Origin: Larix sibirica
Lineage: Eukaryota; Streptophyta; Pinopsida; Pinales; Pinaceae
DNA: 23,225 nucleotides
Direction: 5' to 3'
Assembly (NCBI GenBank): GCA_004151065.3
Contig: NWUY0300004723.1
Span: 18,144-41,368, forward strand
Every line of letters starts with the position of its first letter. Positions within the stretch are counted from its first letter, which is position 1. The position numbers and the translations under genes were made by a program. A model generated the notes under the pieces. It did not search any database. It was not told the origin of the DNA and saw only the letters and a list, made by a program, of their open reading frames with translations. Positions 9,848 through 20,044 of the stretch are shown here, one piece after another.

Positions 9848-10215
9848 TAGAGCTAATGTGACGATAATGATAACACGTCGATGCGCCATGTAAACTACAA
9901 TGCACCATAGATGGTGTACACATAGTAGTTAAAAATTTTAAAAATAGAACTTTGGTGAGTGATCCACCTATTAGCACCAGAGTGCTAATGTCACGGTCAC
10001 ATTAGCACGTTGATGCTCTGTCGTAACAACAAGGCATCGCTTGCGGTGTGCCCAAGTGTCCATGAAAAACACATGTCTTCTTTAAAAATAAATAAAAACT
10101 CACACTTCGATACGTTGATCTACATACTAACATCATAATGCTAATGTGGCGATCACATTGGCAAGTTTTGGTGATCAAAGGAAAACAAGACACATCGTTA
10201 ACGGTGCCCTCATAA
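9848..10215. repeat. Three degenerate units with a palindromic core, period about 134-154 bp
   Basis: AGCTAATGTGACGATAATGATAAC-like sequence near 9851, the near-perfect palindrome at 9982-10008 and a related copy near 10136 mark three units. Each is followed by a variant of GATG(C/T)GCCATG..AAAC..CAACGC-type text ending in GGTG. That text also matches the left repeat block (8950 and 9059) in the same orientation. The middle palindrome has perfect 10-bp arms (GTGCTAATGT and ACATTAGCAC) around 7 bp. Confidence 0.65.
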
Positions 10216-10319
10216 AAGATGCACCGCATCATTTAAAAATATTTAACAAATAACACTCCAGTGCAATGGTGCACCATTTAAATTACTATGCATCGTTCAT
10301 TGTGCTTATAGAATGCACA

Positions 10320-10320
10320 N
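10320..10320. other. Ambiguous base (N) at a content switch
   Basis: The only N in the first 22 kb falls where the CACTA-like repeat field changes to the truncated 3' part of LINE C. It may hide a gap or a join rather than one unread base. Confidence 0.6.
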
Positions 10321-13267
10321 GTGTGTATGCCTGCATGGTCCATCCAATGTCTCATCTCCTTAAGCTCGTGTAGGAAATTTGCAGGGGGAGTGTTGCAGAA
10401 TTTGTCCCTCCGAATCTTGATCTGCTTCCCATTTCCAGGTATCCAAGAGAGTTTGTTTTGAATAATAAAGGCATCTTTTTTGCAAAGATTCCATATGGCA
10501 ATTCCCTTCTTCTCTAGATCAATATTGTCCACGCAATGCTTCCTTGCTCCATGCATATATTTTTTGTAAACAATTTCCTTCCACCAAGCTTCCTTACCTA
10601 TAATAATTCTCTAGAGGATTTTGGCGCCGAGTGCTAAGTTCATCTGAAAGGGATCCTTTATCCCTGTACCTCCATAAATGATCGGTCTGCAGACAATTTC
10701 CCAATTTACCAAGTGGAATTTTTTGGTGTTATTATTTTTCCCTCCTTTCTAGAGGGACTTACGGAGCTCTTTGGTAATTTCATTCATCACGGATTTGGGA
10801 GCTAGGGAGATGGAGTAGACATAAAGGGGAAAGGCAGAGAGGATGGAATTTATGAGAACCAACTTGCCAGCTTGATTAAGAAACCTAGCTCCCTAGGAGC
10901 TGATTTTCTTTTTAATTTTTTCAACTAATCCTACCCAATCCGCAACCCTTTTTTTGCCTTTGAAGATAGGTATGCCGAGGTAATTAAAGGAGTTCCACTC
11001 TCTGACTCCTTCAAAACCCAGGACTCTGGAAATTCTTGCCAGTGTTCCCAGAGGGCAGTTCCATCCATAGATTTTGGACTTGTCTGAATTGATTTTGCCA
11101 TCCGAGGCTCGAAGAAAGGAGGAAAGAACTAGATTGAATCTCTTAGCAACTATCATAGAAGCCCCTCCCAACAAGATGGTGTCATCTGCAGATTGGGCAT
11201 GGTTGATTGGCTTGACACCAAGAACAATTTTTATTCCTTTTAACTCTCCCGAGGCTTGAAGAGAGAGGAGTTTCCTACTCATGGAGTCAACAACAAGGAG
11301 GTAGAGGAAGGGGGATAGAGGACAGCCTTGCCGCAGGCCTCTCAAAGCTGAAAAGAATTCTGTGGGTTGTCCATTGATAAGCGGGGAAATCCACGGGATG
11401 TGGATGCAGGCTTTGATCCATCTCATGAACCTACTGGAGAAGCCAAATTTTAGCATTATGTCGAATAGAAACTTGTGGTTTACTCTGTCAAAGCATTGGC
11501 CATATCTAGCTTGATGGCCATACCTTGGTGATTCTTTTATGTGCTTGTGTGAATAGCTTCCTGCACCATAATAATGTTGTCCAAAATTTGGCAACCAGTT
11601 AAAAAACCCCCTTGAGTTTCAGAGATGATTCTTCCCATGGTTTTTCTCATTCTAGTAGCAAATATTTTGGAAAGAATTTTATATGAAGAGTTGTAGAGAG
11701 AGATCGGTCTGAACCTATCAATTGTACCGGGGGCCTTGTCTTTAGGAATGAGGGCAAGAAAGGATGAATTAGTTGCTCCGCCAATTTTGTCTTTTTTTCT
11801 TGTCCAGTTGAGCATTCTTCTGAGGTCATCTTTTATAATATCCCACGTAGCCCTATAAAAGTTTATAGTGAAGCCATTAGGGCCTGGAGCTTTATCAATT
11901 TGAAGGGACCAAATTTCATTTTCAATCTCATGTTCCATGATCGGCTTAGAGAGATCTCTATTGTTGTTATCAGAGACCAAGTTGGGGATACCATTTATAA
12001 AGTCAACTTGTGCCTCTGGGTCGGATTGACCACTATCTGAGAAGAGATCCTTGAAGTGATTGAAGGCCAACAATTGAATATTTTCTTGCCCTTTGATTTT
12101 TTCCCCACTAGCATTTTTCAATTCAACAATAGCATTGTGGCTACAAGGTGCCTTAGCCTGATTATAGAAGTACTTGGAGTTGTTATCCCCCCCTTAAGCC
12201 ATAACTGCCTTGACTTAATTCTCCAATACTCCTCTTCCTGCTTGGCTTCTCTTAGAATGTCAATTTCCAGTTCTTTTTCATGACTAAGCAGGGCGGGAGA
12301 GACTTCATCAATTTCCATCTTGTGTTGGAGAGAGGCGAGCTTTGCTTGATTGTTTAACTTTTCAAAGCTAGGATTTTTAAAGGAGGACTTGGCCCAGCGT
12401 TTGAAGGCTACTTTAACGGCTCTGAGCTTTGACTCCCAAATGAAGCTAGGGGAGCCATGGAAGGTCGAAGACCACGCCTGAGAGACGAGACCAGAGAAGT
12501 CTGGGTGATGGATCCATAGGGGATTGAAATGGAAGGGTATAGGGCCGAGTTTTTTCAGGAGGGGAAATGGAAAGTCTTATGGGCTTATGATCCGAGGAGG
12601 CGCACGGGATGGAGAAAGTGCAAATTAAAAAATCCGAGCTAAAGAAGGATGAACTTACCAGGAAACGGTCCAATCTAGCCGCAATATGACCTGGTCCACA
12701 TCTTCTATTGTTCCAAGTGAACTTCTCCTTCTTAAGGGGAATATCCATTAAGTGCAGATCGGCAAGAAGGTCCTCTAAGTTTTCACCGAAAGGATCTCAC
12801 ACAATGTTTCCACCTCTCTTTTCCCATTGAGACTTAGTGACGTTGAAGTCTCCAGCAATAATTAAATTTTTTCCCAGCATACTATCTTTGAGATTATTCA
12901 GATCGGTCCAAAAGTTGGTTTTATCCCTGCAATGATTGGGCCCATAAACATTGCATATGAAGAAGGATTCATTGCTATTTCTGTCTTTGATTTCTACTAA
13001 CAACCAGTGTCGATTTTCAGTGGATGAGATGAGGGAGAAGTTAGGGGATATCAGAGAGGCTATGCCCCCTGAGGCTTCACGAGCACTTATCGCAGAACTG
13101 TGACAGTCTTTCCACAGGCGACGTGAGATTGCCAATATCTCCTCACCCTGCATTTTTGTCTCTTCGATGAGCATAAGATCGGGATTTTCAGATTTGATCA
13201 TACTTTTCATAGCTTCAATTTTGTTCTTTCCACCCAGACCCCTGCAGTTCCAAGAGACAATTAACAT
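10321..13267 (-). pseudogene. LINE C ORF2: endonuclease and reverse transcriptase, broken
   Basis: The start ATG (13267-13265) overlaps the ORF1 stop. The endonuclease occupies about residues 1-235: SWNCRG with Asn7, EETKM with Glu36, AGDFNV with Asp140/Asn142, ARLDRFLVS, and SSDHKP with Asp226/His227. A TGA (12797-12799) replaces an Arg codon after GGNIV. The RT carries DKAPGPNGF, PISLYNSSYKILSKI, KLDMANAFDRV (about 11482-11520), LRQGCPLSPFL, and SADDTILLGG (11181-11192 for SADD) where FADD is usual. A zf-RVT-type start follows (LSWIPGNGKQIKIRRDKF) before the N. Frame changes lie near 12550, in a C7 run at 12187-12193, and at an AAA at 11490-11492. Stops in the RT and downstream are a TAA near 11537 and TAGs at 10893, 10749 and 10611. 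Confidence 0.9.
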
Positions 13268-14605
13268 TACTTCTTGGTTGCTTGAGATCCTGCTCGGGAT
13301 CTTCCTTCCTTACCCCCATTTTGAGATTTTTTGTTCTGGAGTATCTTCATATCTTCTAGGCTTTTTTGCCTTCCAAGCTCTAGTTCCCTCTCTGCCTCGT
13401 GTTCCCTATGATATTTATGTGATTTCCTTCCCCTAGTATTTGGTGGCTGCACTTCCCCTGACTCGTCCAGGGAGTCCAAGGATAAATCTAGAGATGAAGA
13501 TGATGGCACAAATTTGCTTTTTACCTTATCTGCCCAGGAGCCACTAGGTATTGAGGAGCCCCCTTCGGTGCCTCTGGTATCCAGATCAGGGATGGAGGAG
13601 GGTGGAACTAGAGTTTCTTCCTTTCCAGGCTCTGCTGCATTATCATCCAGAATGACAATTTCTCCTTCTTCTATGGGTAATTCCTGAAATTTGTTGGTCG
13701 TTGCAGCCTCTCTTGCCCCAGACACGGGGCCAACATTATTTTTTGAGAGAGTTTCTTTAGCATGGGGGGGGGGCTGTGGTTGATTTTTTCCCTTTTTTTA
13801 CTTGCTGCCACTCCTCTTCTGGTCCTTTTTCGGGAGTTTCATGAACTGCTTTGGGGCAATTTTTTACAAAATGGCCATATTCGTGACATTTTTTACACTT
13901 GAAGGGCAATTGTTCATAATCTACTTTTTGCATGTGCTCCCACCCATCCATAAAAAGGTTTACTTCCTTTGACAAGCCTTTCTCCAGGTCGAATTCAACA
14001 CATATTCTGGCGCAAGAGAAGAGAGGGGATTTTGGTTCCGATTTGTCTATGTATTTCCTGAGAGAGTTTCCAATGGCTTGGAGGGTGTTATCGTTCCAGC
14101 AATGGAGGGGTAGATGCGGAAGGCGAACCCAGATAGGCACTACCGAAGGTACATCCTTCTCCGGATCGAAGGATAAGCTCCAGCGATTCAGATATAAACC
14201 TTGGGGACCCATAAAATAAGGCCCACTTCGAAAAATAAGATCTCTGTCGGCTTTTTTTTCAAAAAGAAAGGTAAAAAAACCCTTACCACAGAAACAATGC
14301 TGCAATCCATCGATGATCAAGGGCATCCAGTTCTTATTGATCCATACTTCCATGGTTTTTGGAGATGGCTAGATTCCCGTAAATTGTCCGATGAGCCCTC
14401 TTTCATTTAATGCGAGTGCTTTAAGCTTTGAAGCTGTCGACAGGATCTAGATGCGAGGGGCAGCAGCCCGCTTAATAAAACTGGTGTCTGAAGGGTCTGA
14501 GGAAGAGGAGAGCGGAGGGGAAGAGGCTACCAGGGAACAGAATGTGGCATCAAGGAGGCTCCGTTGATCCTCAGGGAAGGAGAGCAGCTGGGCTAGATCT
14601 GCCAT
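13267..14605 (-). pseudogene. LINE C ORF1: nucleic-acid-binding protein with DUF4283 and CCHC knuckle
   Basis: I place the start at ATG 14605-14603 (context CTGCGATGG), reading MADLAQLLSFPEDQ, and the end at TAA 13269-13267, about 445 codons. A Ser/Pro-rich N-terminus is followed by a DUF4283 domain (about 14420-13990, with LNERGLIGQFTGI and GKGFFTFLFEKKADRD). The CCHC zinc knuckle CKKCHEYGHFVKNC lies near 13855-13897, and a charged tail ends in GRSRAGSQATKK. Two TAG codons (14447-14449; 14369-14371, where the family has Trp) and one frameshift in a G10 run (13764-13773 on the plus strand) break it. The frame resumes as HAKETLSKNNV beyond that run. The intact protein would coat element RNA. 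A shorter start at 14353 is just downstream of the second TAG. Confidence 0.85.
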
Positions 14606-14710
14606 CGCAGGAGGAGCCCGCGGAAGAGTCGAGGGGGGGTCATGCCAATCGCATGGCTCTAGGGTTCCGATGTATAGATCATGGTGGGATTGAAAATTGC
14701 TTTATAATTC

Positions 14711-15249
14711 AATATGAGAGATGTTGTCATATAATATAAATAATAATAAAAATAAATAAATGATACACGAGAAAATTGATCTATCTCCATATTGATATTA
14801 TATATCCAAACATTAATTCATCATCTTATTTCTCTCTTTTATAATGTTCTATACCACATCAGTTTTTAATTTGTTTCAATCATGGAAAGAATTTACACAT
14901 GAACATTTATCATGCTCAATCCATTTGTACCCGTGTATAATTTAGCCTTAACAACTTATGTTTTACAACAATTAAGATTTCACCATAAAATTCTAATTTT
15001 ATTCAATAACCTAAAATTTGACATTTCTTCTTTTGATAACAAATATCCATACCAAAATACTTCTTACTAACTTGTCAAATGTCAATCCACTCACATGATT
15101 GTCATATATGTATCTTATTACACACATTAAACTACTTTACCACTTACTTAAAGTCTTAAAGTCATACTCAGCATAATCACTTCATAACCCACCTAGATGA
15201 AGAGATTGTAACGTCCGTAGATATTTGGATCAATATAAGATATGATACA
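14711..15249. other. AT-rich spacer, nothing recognised
   Basis: This is the flank beyond the LINE C 5' end. It begins with a low-complexity run (ATAATATAAATAATAATAAAAATAAATAAATG, about 14730-14761, quoted here in outline only) and stays AT-rich with stops in all frames. No RNA gene or element end was identified. Confidence 0.5.
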
Positions 15250-15452
15250 AAACTAAAAATATAACCAGCATAGATCCATCTTAAACCCGGATCTATTAAG
15301 CATCGAGAGAGATCCAAATTCTTGAGTTGTAAACATTTTCTTAATGTGTAAAATATTAGGATAAAAAAAATTACACCTCAATAATTTGGATCCCTCTAAG
15401 TGCTTAATAGATCTGGATTTAAAATGAAGCTATGCTGGTTTAGTTTCCTTAT
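15250..15452. mobile_element. Foldback / MITE-like element
   Basis: The two halves form a long imperfect inverted repeat. The left arm 15250-15332 contains AACCAGCATAG, GGATCTATTAAGCA and GATCCAAATT; the right arm 15371-15452 holds their reverse complements in the mirrored order. The loop is about 38 bp. The element is about 200 bp and has no coding capacity. A target duplication could not be fixed, so the superfamily is open; a fold-back structure in the RNA or a small inverted duplication are alternatives. Confidence 0.7.
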
Positions 15453-15697
15453 AAAAAAGAAATGTGGTAATTCATGATATGTATACAATTACTCAATGAT
15501 CTTTTTCTTACACCTGAGTCAAGGGAACGTCTAAAGGTAGAACCAATTCAAGTTGCTTTTGATGATTGGTTGGTGGTCTACATAAGTTATAATTTATTAA
15601 CATCTTGTCACCAAGAGACAAACTACATATTACATGCACACCAACAAATCTGGATGCCTTCCTTTTCATAAAGAACTCTTTGCCATTGGAGTGTACT
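15453..15697. other. Short spacer between foldback element and LTR
   Basis: No recognised element or gene. It is the host-side flank of the proposed gypsy 3' LTR, and GTACT at 15693-15697 would be the 5-bp target duplication on this side. Confidence 0.4.
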
Positions 15698-16030
15698 TGT
15701 TGTAATCTATGGGATTATAGGGGTTTACTAGTAGTACATCATGCACATAATATATATAAAGATACACATATAAGGTTACACCCACATAATGAGAGCAAGA
15801 GGAACAAAGTTACAGGGACCAGAAGAACAAGGATCTTTATTATATCAATAGACCTATCATGTACAAAAGTAGCACTCTCTATCATGTACATATTACAAGA
15901 TAGTTAATAAGTTATAACTATCTACTTGGTCATCTAAGTGTCTGATTGACTGGACCGACCCAACTATGGTCAATCGAAAGGACCTAGTCGATAGGTAGAC
16001 TAGGCTCTTCCAAGATCTTCCCCACCAACA
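15698..16030 (-). repeat. Proposed 3' LTR of the gypsy element (333 bp)
   Basis: On the minus strand the segment begins TGTTGGTGGGGAAGATC and ends ATTACAACA, so it has TGTTG/CAACA termini. A purine-rich tract (GAGATGAAGAAAGG) lies just upstream. It contains AATAAA at 15841-15836 and two dyads in its first part: CCTAGTC with GACTAGG, and GATTGAC with GTCAATC. The position downstream of the last reading frame fits a 3' LTR. No second LTR is available for comparison, so the ends are a proposal. Confidence 0.5.
15836..15841 (-). promoter_or_regulatory. Polyadenylation signal AATAAA in the proposed LTR
   Basis: The minus strand reads ATATAATAAAGATCC inside the proposed LTR, about 190 bp from its start, a normal place for the R-region signal. 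Confidence 0.45.
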
Positions 16031-16218
16031 AGACCTTTCTTCATCTCGAAGAGAATTGAGAGATGTATGATTTCAAAACTATTACAAAATGATATATAAG
16101 GAGTTGTACAAATTTTCTATGGTTGTTGCAGATTGGATGCGGTGCCTGATGGATCTTCTTCAACACAAGATTCCACAATTGCTTTGGCCGATATGGCTAG
16201 TCATGCTTGGAAATATTC

Positions 16219-19200
16219 CTAGGTAAGCAGAATGGACTGTATATCGAGGCTGATAGTGATGAGTTCAGATACATTTGCAATTTTCTCTGTTACTGAAATA
16301 CTTTTGATATTTTGCAGGTCAGGTCCCAATTTGCAGTGTTGTGCTGCGACGACTTGTGATAGTCGATCTATCTTGTGTTTTAGGTGGCCGAATTCTCTTT
16401 GTGTTGATTTGTCCTGCTTCATCCATTGATATTCTTTCTTATGGAGGTCGATGAGACATTTTTGTTCCATGTTCATCTAGTCGTCCATAAGTACTAGAGT
16501 TGTTGAGTCTGCTATGGCCTTTTGTTGGTAGATTTTAGAAATATTACTTTGTGTGTTTCCCTTATCCACGCAAATTTTCCTGTAGTAGAAATACTAGTTT
16601 TTCAATACTTGTGTCGATTGGTTGGCCTGGACATGGTATTCCTTTAGTTGATTTGTTCTATCTACAAATAGTTTATACTAATCACTTAATAAAGCTGCAA
16701 TCTTCTGTTCATTTTCCTAGTTCTTTTGGTTGATGACATCTTGCAAAAATGAGACAGCCGAACTGAATAGGCTAGAAAGTTGGTGGAGGGAATTTTGGTA
16801 TTTTGGTGCTTCAATATTCGACATTACTTGCACAACTAAGTTAGAACATTTCTTTAATACTTTCTTATGCTCCTCCCGAAGGATTTAAGCTTATTTCTAT
16901 CATCCAACGATTGCTTTTGCTTTTCTTTATTTACAATTTTAATAATATCATCCAACTCTTGACCTAAGGCTCGAGTCGGATCAAAGACTCCTTTGGAATT
17001 TGAAGTACTAGTAGTTGGCTTGAATACTACTATGAGTATGGGGTCCTGCTTCTTCTAATTCTTTATATTTTTCTTCAATGTTCCTTTTGGTGCTTGCAGT
17101 TGAATCGGGGCAGTGGAAGTCAAGATTGATGAGGTCGAGGCAGGGATAGATATAACAGGAGATGATGAAGTGCTTGTCACAGGTGGTGCAGTGACAATGG
17201 TCGAGGTATCTGGGGTGGTCAAAACAAGAGGCGGCATTAGTGGAGTGGTCTTCGTCGATGGAGGTGAAGTTGGCAGGCCCAGGCTAGGGGTCGGGGCTGG
17301 AGTACTCGACGGGGCTAAAGTACTCGACGAAGGTAGAATAGTCAACTTAACTACCAATGAGGGTATTGATGACAAGGTGTCTAGTAGAGGTACTTCACTA
17401 GATATGGTCTTTGTGATGGTATACTAGGTAAGTATTGATGTACTAGACGACAAAAGGGGCTGATTTTTCAAAAGTGTTTTAAATGATTGTAAGGGAATGG
17501 AATTTTTTGGCGACTTGGATACTAATGGTTGGTTGGGTAATTGGAATCCTTGAAGTGGTAAGTGTGGTTTTTTGGAGGTACAAAATCTTTGACAACAAGG
17601 TTTTTTGTAACTAGTTGCTACCAATTAGGGACAAGGTGGGGTAGTTTACCAAAGAATGCACTCATCTCTGGGTTATCCGAGGACACGAAGAGGTTACCTG
17701 GGTGGAAATTTCTTCTTTGATGTTGGTGGGTGATAGGGGTGGGGAATTGTTGGGGACTGGAATAAGCTCGTCGACTTGGGAATGCATAGTTATTTTTAAC
17801 TTCTTAGGTTTGGGAGGAGGAGTTACCTTTGTTCCAACAATTTTCATCAGCATGTTCTTTTCTATCTGCTACTCAATGGTGACTTTATTCCAGGTAGATT
17901 CTAAGATGATTTCATATGATTCAATTGGATTTATTCCAAGTCATCTCTTGTGGGTGCATTGAGCACCAGATTCCTTTTCTTTAGTTTCTTGGATGAGGTC
18001 CCTTTGAAGGTATGCTTCCTGGTAGATGTTTGTTTGGACACTAGATCAAGTTTCTCTTTGGACAGGTCTGGCTTCGACTGTTCTTCTTCTTCAGTTGTTT
18101 CACCCATTGACTCTTCTTCTACTAGTTGCTTCTGGCTTGTCGATGGTACTATGGAGAGTGAATTTGTTTCAATGAGATCATCATCAGGTGAAAATATTTT
18201 AAGGTACAACCCTGCTTTGTATGGGTCTTCTATTTCACCATTGGCCAATGGTTTGCTTATGGATATAGGTTGGAGCTAGAAAAGGTCTAGAATTTGCAAG
18301 ATTAGGTTGGATAGATCTGTGAAAGTTTTTTGGATCGTCAGGTAGTAGTCTAGCTAGGCCAGATTACCCTGCTTTCCTTCCAAGAACCAAAATTTGGCAT
18401 GGTTCAGGTCCTTGCTGAGGAACAAACCTGCTGGGGAACTCGCCATTGAAAATAAGCATTTTTCAATACCTGGAACCAATTCTCCAACCACGTATTGGCG
18501 ACTTTTGACCCTTTGGTGCATCCTTTAGGTGTGAATGATTTGAAGTTATTCATCAAAGTTGTAGTTATCTTGGTGAAGTTGGGATCACTGACTTGTAATA
18601 TCTTCAACATCACCATCCATATTAATAACGATGGAAACTAGGTTGCCTGGCCAGATTCCTGGCATTTCTCACAGTTTGTTCTAATGACTCTTGGTTGGTA
18701 TTTGACCCAGTTGTATACTTTTGCTTCATTGATGATGGATTTTACGACTTCTAGAATTTCTAATTTGATGTGAGATGGTCGACTGGAATTGGTTAAGCAA
18801 ATGGAAATAATGATAGCTACAAACTTAAAAAATAGATAGGTAATCTTGTTCATGATGAGTCCCTTTGAATTCTTTCCTTGTGGTGTTCCTATTAATTCTT
18901 CAACCAATGGTAACATCTTGGCGCATACTAGAACTGTCGGCCCTTTGTTATAAAGACGAGTAATATGTGCGACAAGGGAATCATTTACTTCGATTGTTTC
19001 GTCGAACCAAAATTTTCAATCATGGTATCTGCTAACGATGTACTTGGAAATAAAGTCTTTCATATTTCCAAAATTGTCTAGCAGGGGTGTGTTTAGGTAA
19101 TGTCTTAGCTTTGCAGTGGAGAGTTTTTGTGCGTCTTCTATCCCTTTGTTGTCCCTAATCCCCCATTCTCAAAGCTTGATCCAATATCATCTCCATGCAT

Positions 19201-19837
19201 ATTTGTTTGTGCGAGTATTCTTTATGATATTGATTCTAGCTTCAAGTGTTGATATGGCGACTTCTTCTTCTTGATTGCAGATTTTTTCTACTGCTCTAGT
19301 GGCTTTGGTTAATGTTGTTACTTTCTTGGGTTCCATTTTTGTAGGGGAATTAGGTATAGGCATCGGGCTATGTGGTTTTAATGGAGGCTCTGGTAGCTGC
19401 ACTGCTCATTGAATATTAAGGCAAAAGTTCTAGCAATCCTCTTCAAGAGGGATTTTTATAGGCACAAAATCTGGTGAGCATTTAGTATGAGTAGGTGATC
19501 GCATTAACTACAGAGTTCGTGGTGGACAACTAGTTCACACCCATGGGGAAACTTGCGAGGCAAGCTTTGATATTGGTCCAGTCGGTTTCTTGAATGGTCG
19601 TCGATCGTGTGAATGGATTCGTCGTTCTCTCATGATATGTTTTCCTGGTCTGTCGGGTCGATTCTTGATTGGTCTATCTTCTATTTGTTTACTTCGCTCG
19701 ATCGATACACTTTGCATATATGTGTTTCGACGTCGGTCGATTCTTGGTGGTGTTCTTCGCATGTCTTTCCTACTTGTAGAGTTATGATCTCCTTGCATCG
19801 ACCGTCATTGTGTTGAAGTTTTCTCACGTTCTGCCAT
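16219..19837 (-). pseudogene. Large post-integrase reading frame of the gypsy element, function unknown
   Basis: I do not recognise a firm family. The minus strand from ATG 19837 (ATGGCAGAACGTGAG) gives an Arg-rich start, for example IKNRPDRPGKHIMRERRIHS. One frame then dominates for about 1.4 kb (to 18404) with few stops: LPEPPLKPHSPMPIPNSP, AQKLSTAKLRHYLNTPLLDN, EILEVVKSIINEAKVYNWVK, then NCEKCQES. Frame changes lead to an acidic/Lys-rich part (18248-17931), a Pro/Ser/Thr-rich linker (17375-17055) and a coiled-coil-like end (16476-16219, HLKHKIDRLSQVVAAQH). The central block is vaguely like the plant domain called putative plant transposon protein; that link is from memory and weak. Position matches the third ORF (env-like or accessory) of some plant gypsy elements. 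Confidence 0.6.
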
Positions 19838-20044
19838 GGTCCATGTCTCAATACTTACCCTTTTATATGAATCCTAGCGAGTTAGTTTTATAACTGTTTT
19901 TGTTTGTAACAAATTAGTTAGTAAAATTAATAGAACATAATTAATATACAAAAAATTCATGCAAATTTATGGCATGACATTCAACTAGTGATGATACAGT
20001 CACTGGTCGGCATTGCACCTCTTTCAAAGTCGGTAGTGTTTTAG

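Larger units (their letters stand above)
8453..10319 (+). mobile_element. CACTA-type (En/Spm-like) transposon end with repeat-rich interior, non-coding
   Basis: CACTACAAGGAGAACACC at 8453 matches the plant CACTA superfamily terminus CACTACAAGAAAA closely, and it interrupts the LINE B endonuclease frame. Behind it lie degenerate repeats in two blocks (about 8840-9100 and 9848-10215) around a less repetitive core. That agrees with the subterminal repeats CACTA transposases bind. No transposase frame was found, so the element is non-autonomous or internally deleted. The opposite end (ending in ...CTTGTAGTG) was not found; the segment stops at the N at 10320. The three bases before the terminus are AGA (8450-8452), the expected 3-bp duplication, but the partner copy is not visible. 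Confidence 0.6.
10321..14710 (-). mobile_element. LINE C: nearly full-length L1-clade retrotransposon, 3' end missing
   Basis: This is the best preserved element. The minus strand has a leader of about 100 bp (14705-14606), ORF1 (14605-13267) and ORF2 (13267 to beyond 10321), overlapping as TAATG. ORF2 runs from endonuclease through RT into the start of the zinc-finger region, where it is cut at the N. RNase H (if present), 3' UTR, poly(A) tail and the flanking duplication are therefore not visible. Damage is limited: a few single-base frameshifts, several in homopolymers, and seven nonsense codons, six of them in contexts expected from cytosine-methylation decay. It is younger than LINE A and LINE B by appearance. 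Confidence 0.88.

Noticed and set aside
10002-10556. Open frames over the repeat field and across the N
   Set aside because: The first is repeat sequence. The second is the real LINE C frame only down to about the N; the residues beyond it are chance read-through.
14201-14739. Plus-strand frames opposite LINE C ORF1
   Set aside because: They are shadows of ORF1 and its leader on the minus strand, with no recognisable product.
17113-18279. Plus-strand open frames of about 100 codons
   Set aside because: They mirror the Pro/Ser/Thr-rich and Glu/Lys-rich minus-strand frame of the gypsy extra ORF, whose composition leaves the opposite strand open.
19853-19860. Splice-donor-like GGGTAAGT just upstream of the gypsy extra ORF start (minus strand)
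   Set aside because: A donor here would remove the proposed start rather than expose it, and no matching acceptor was seen.
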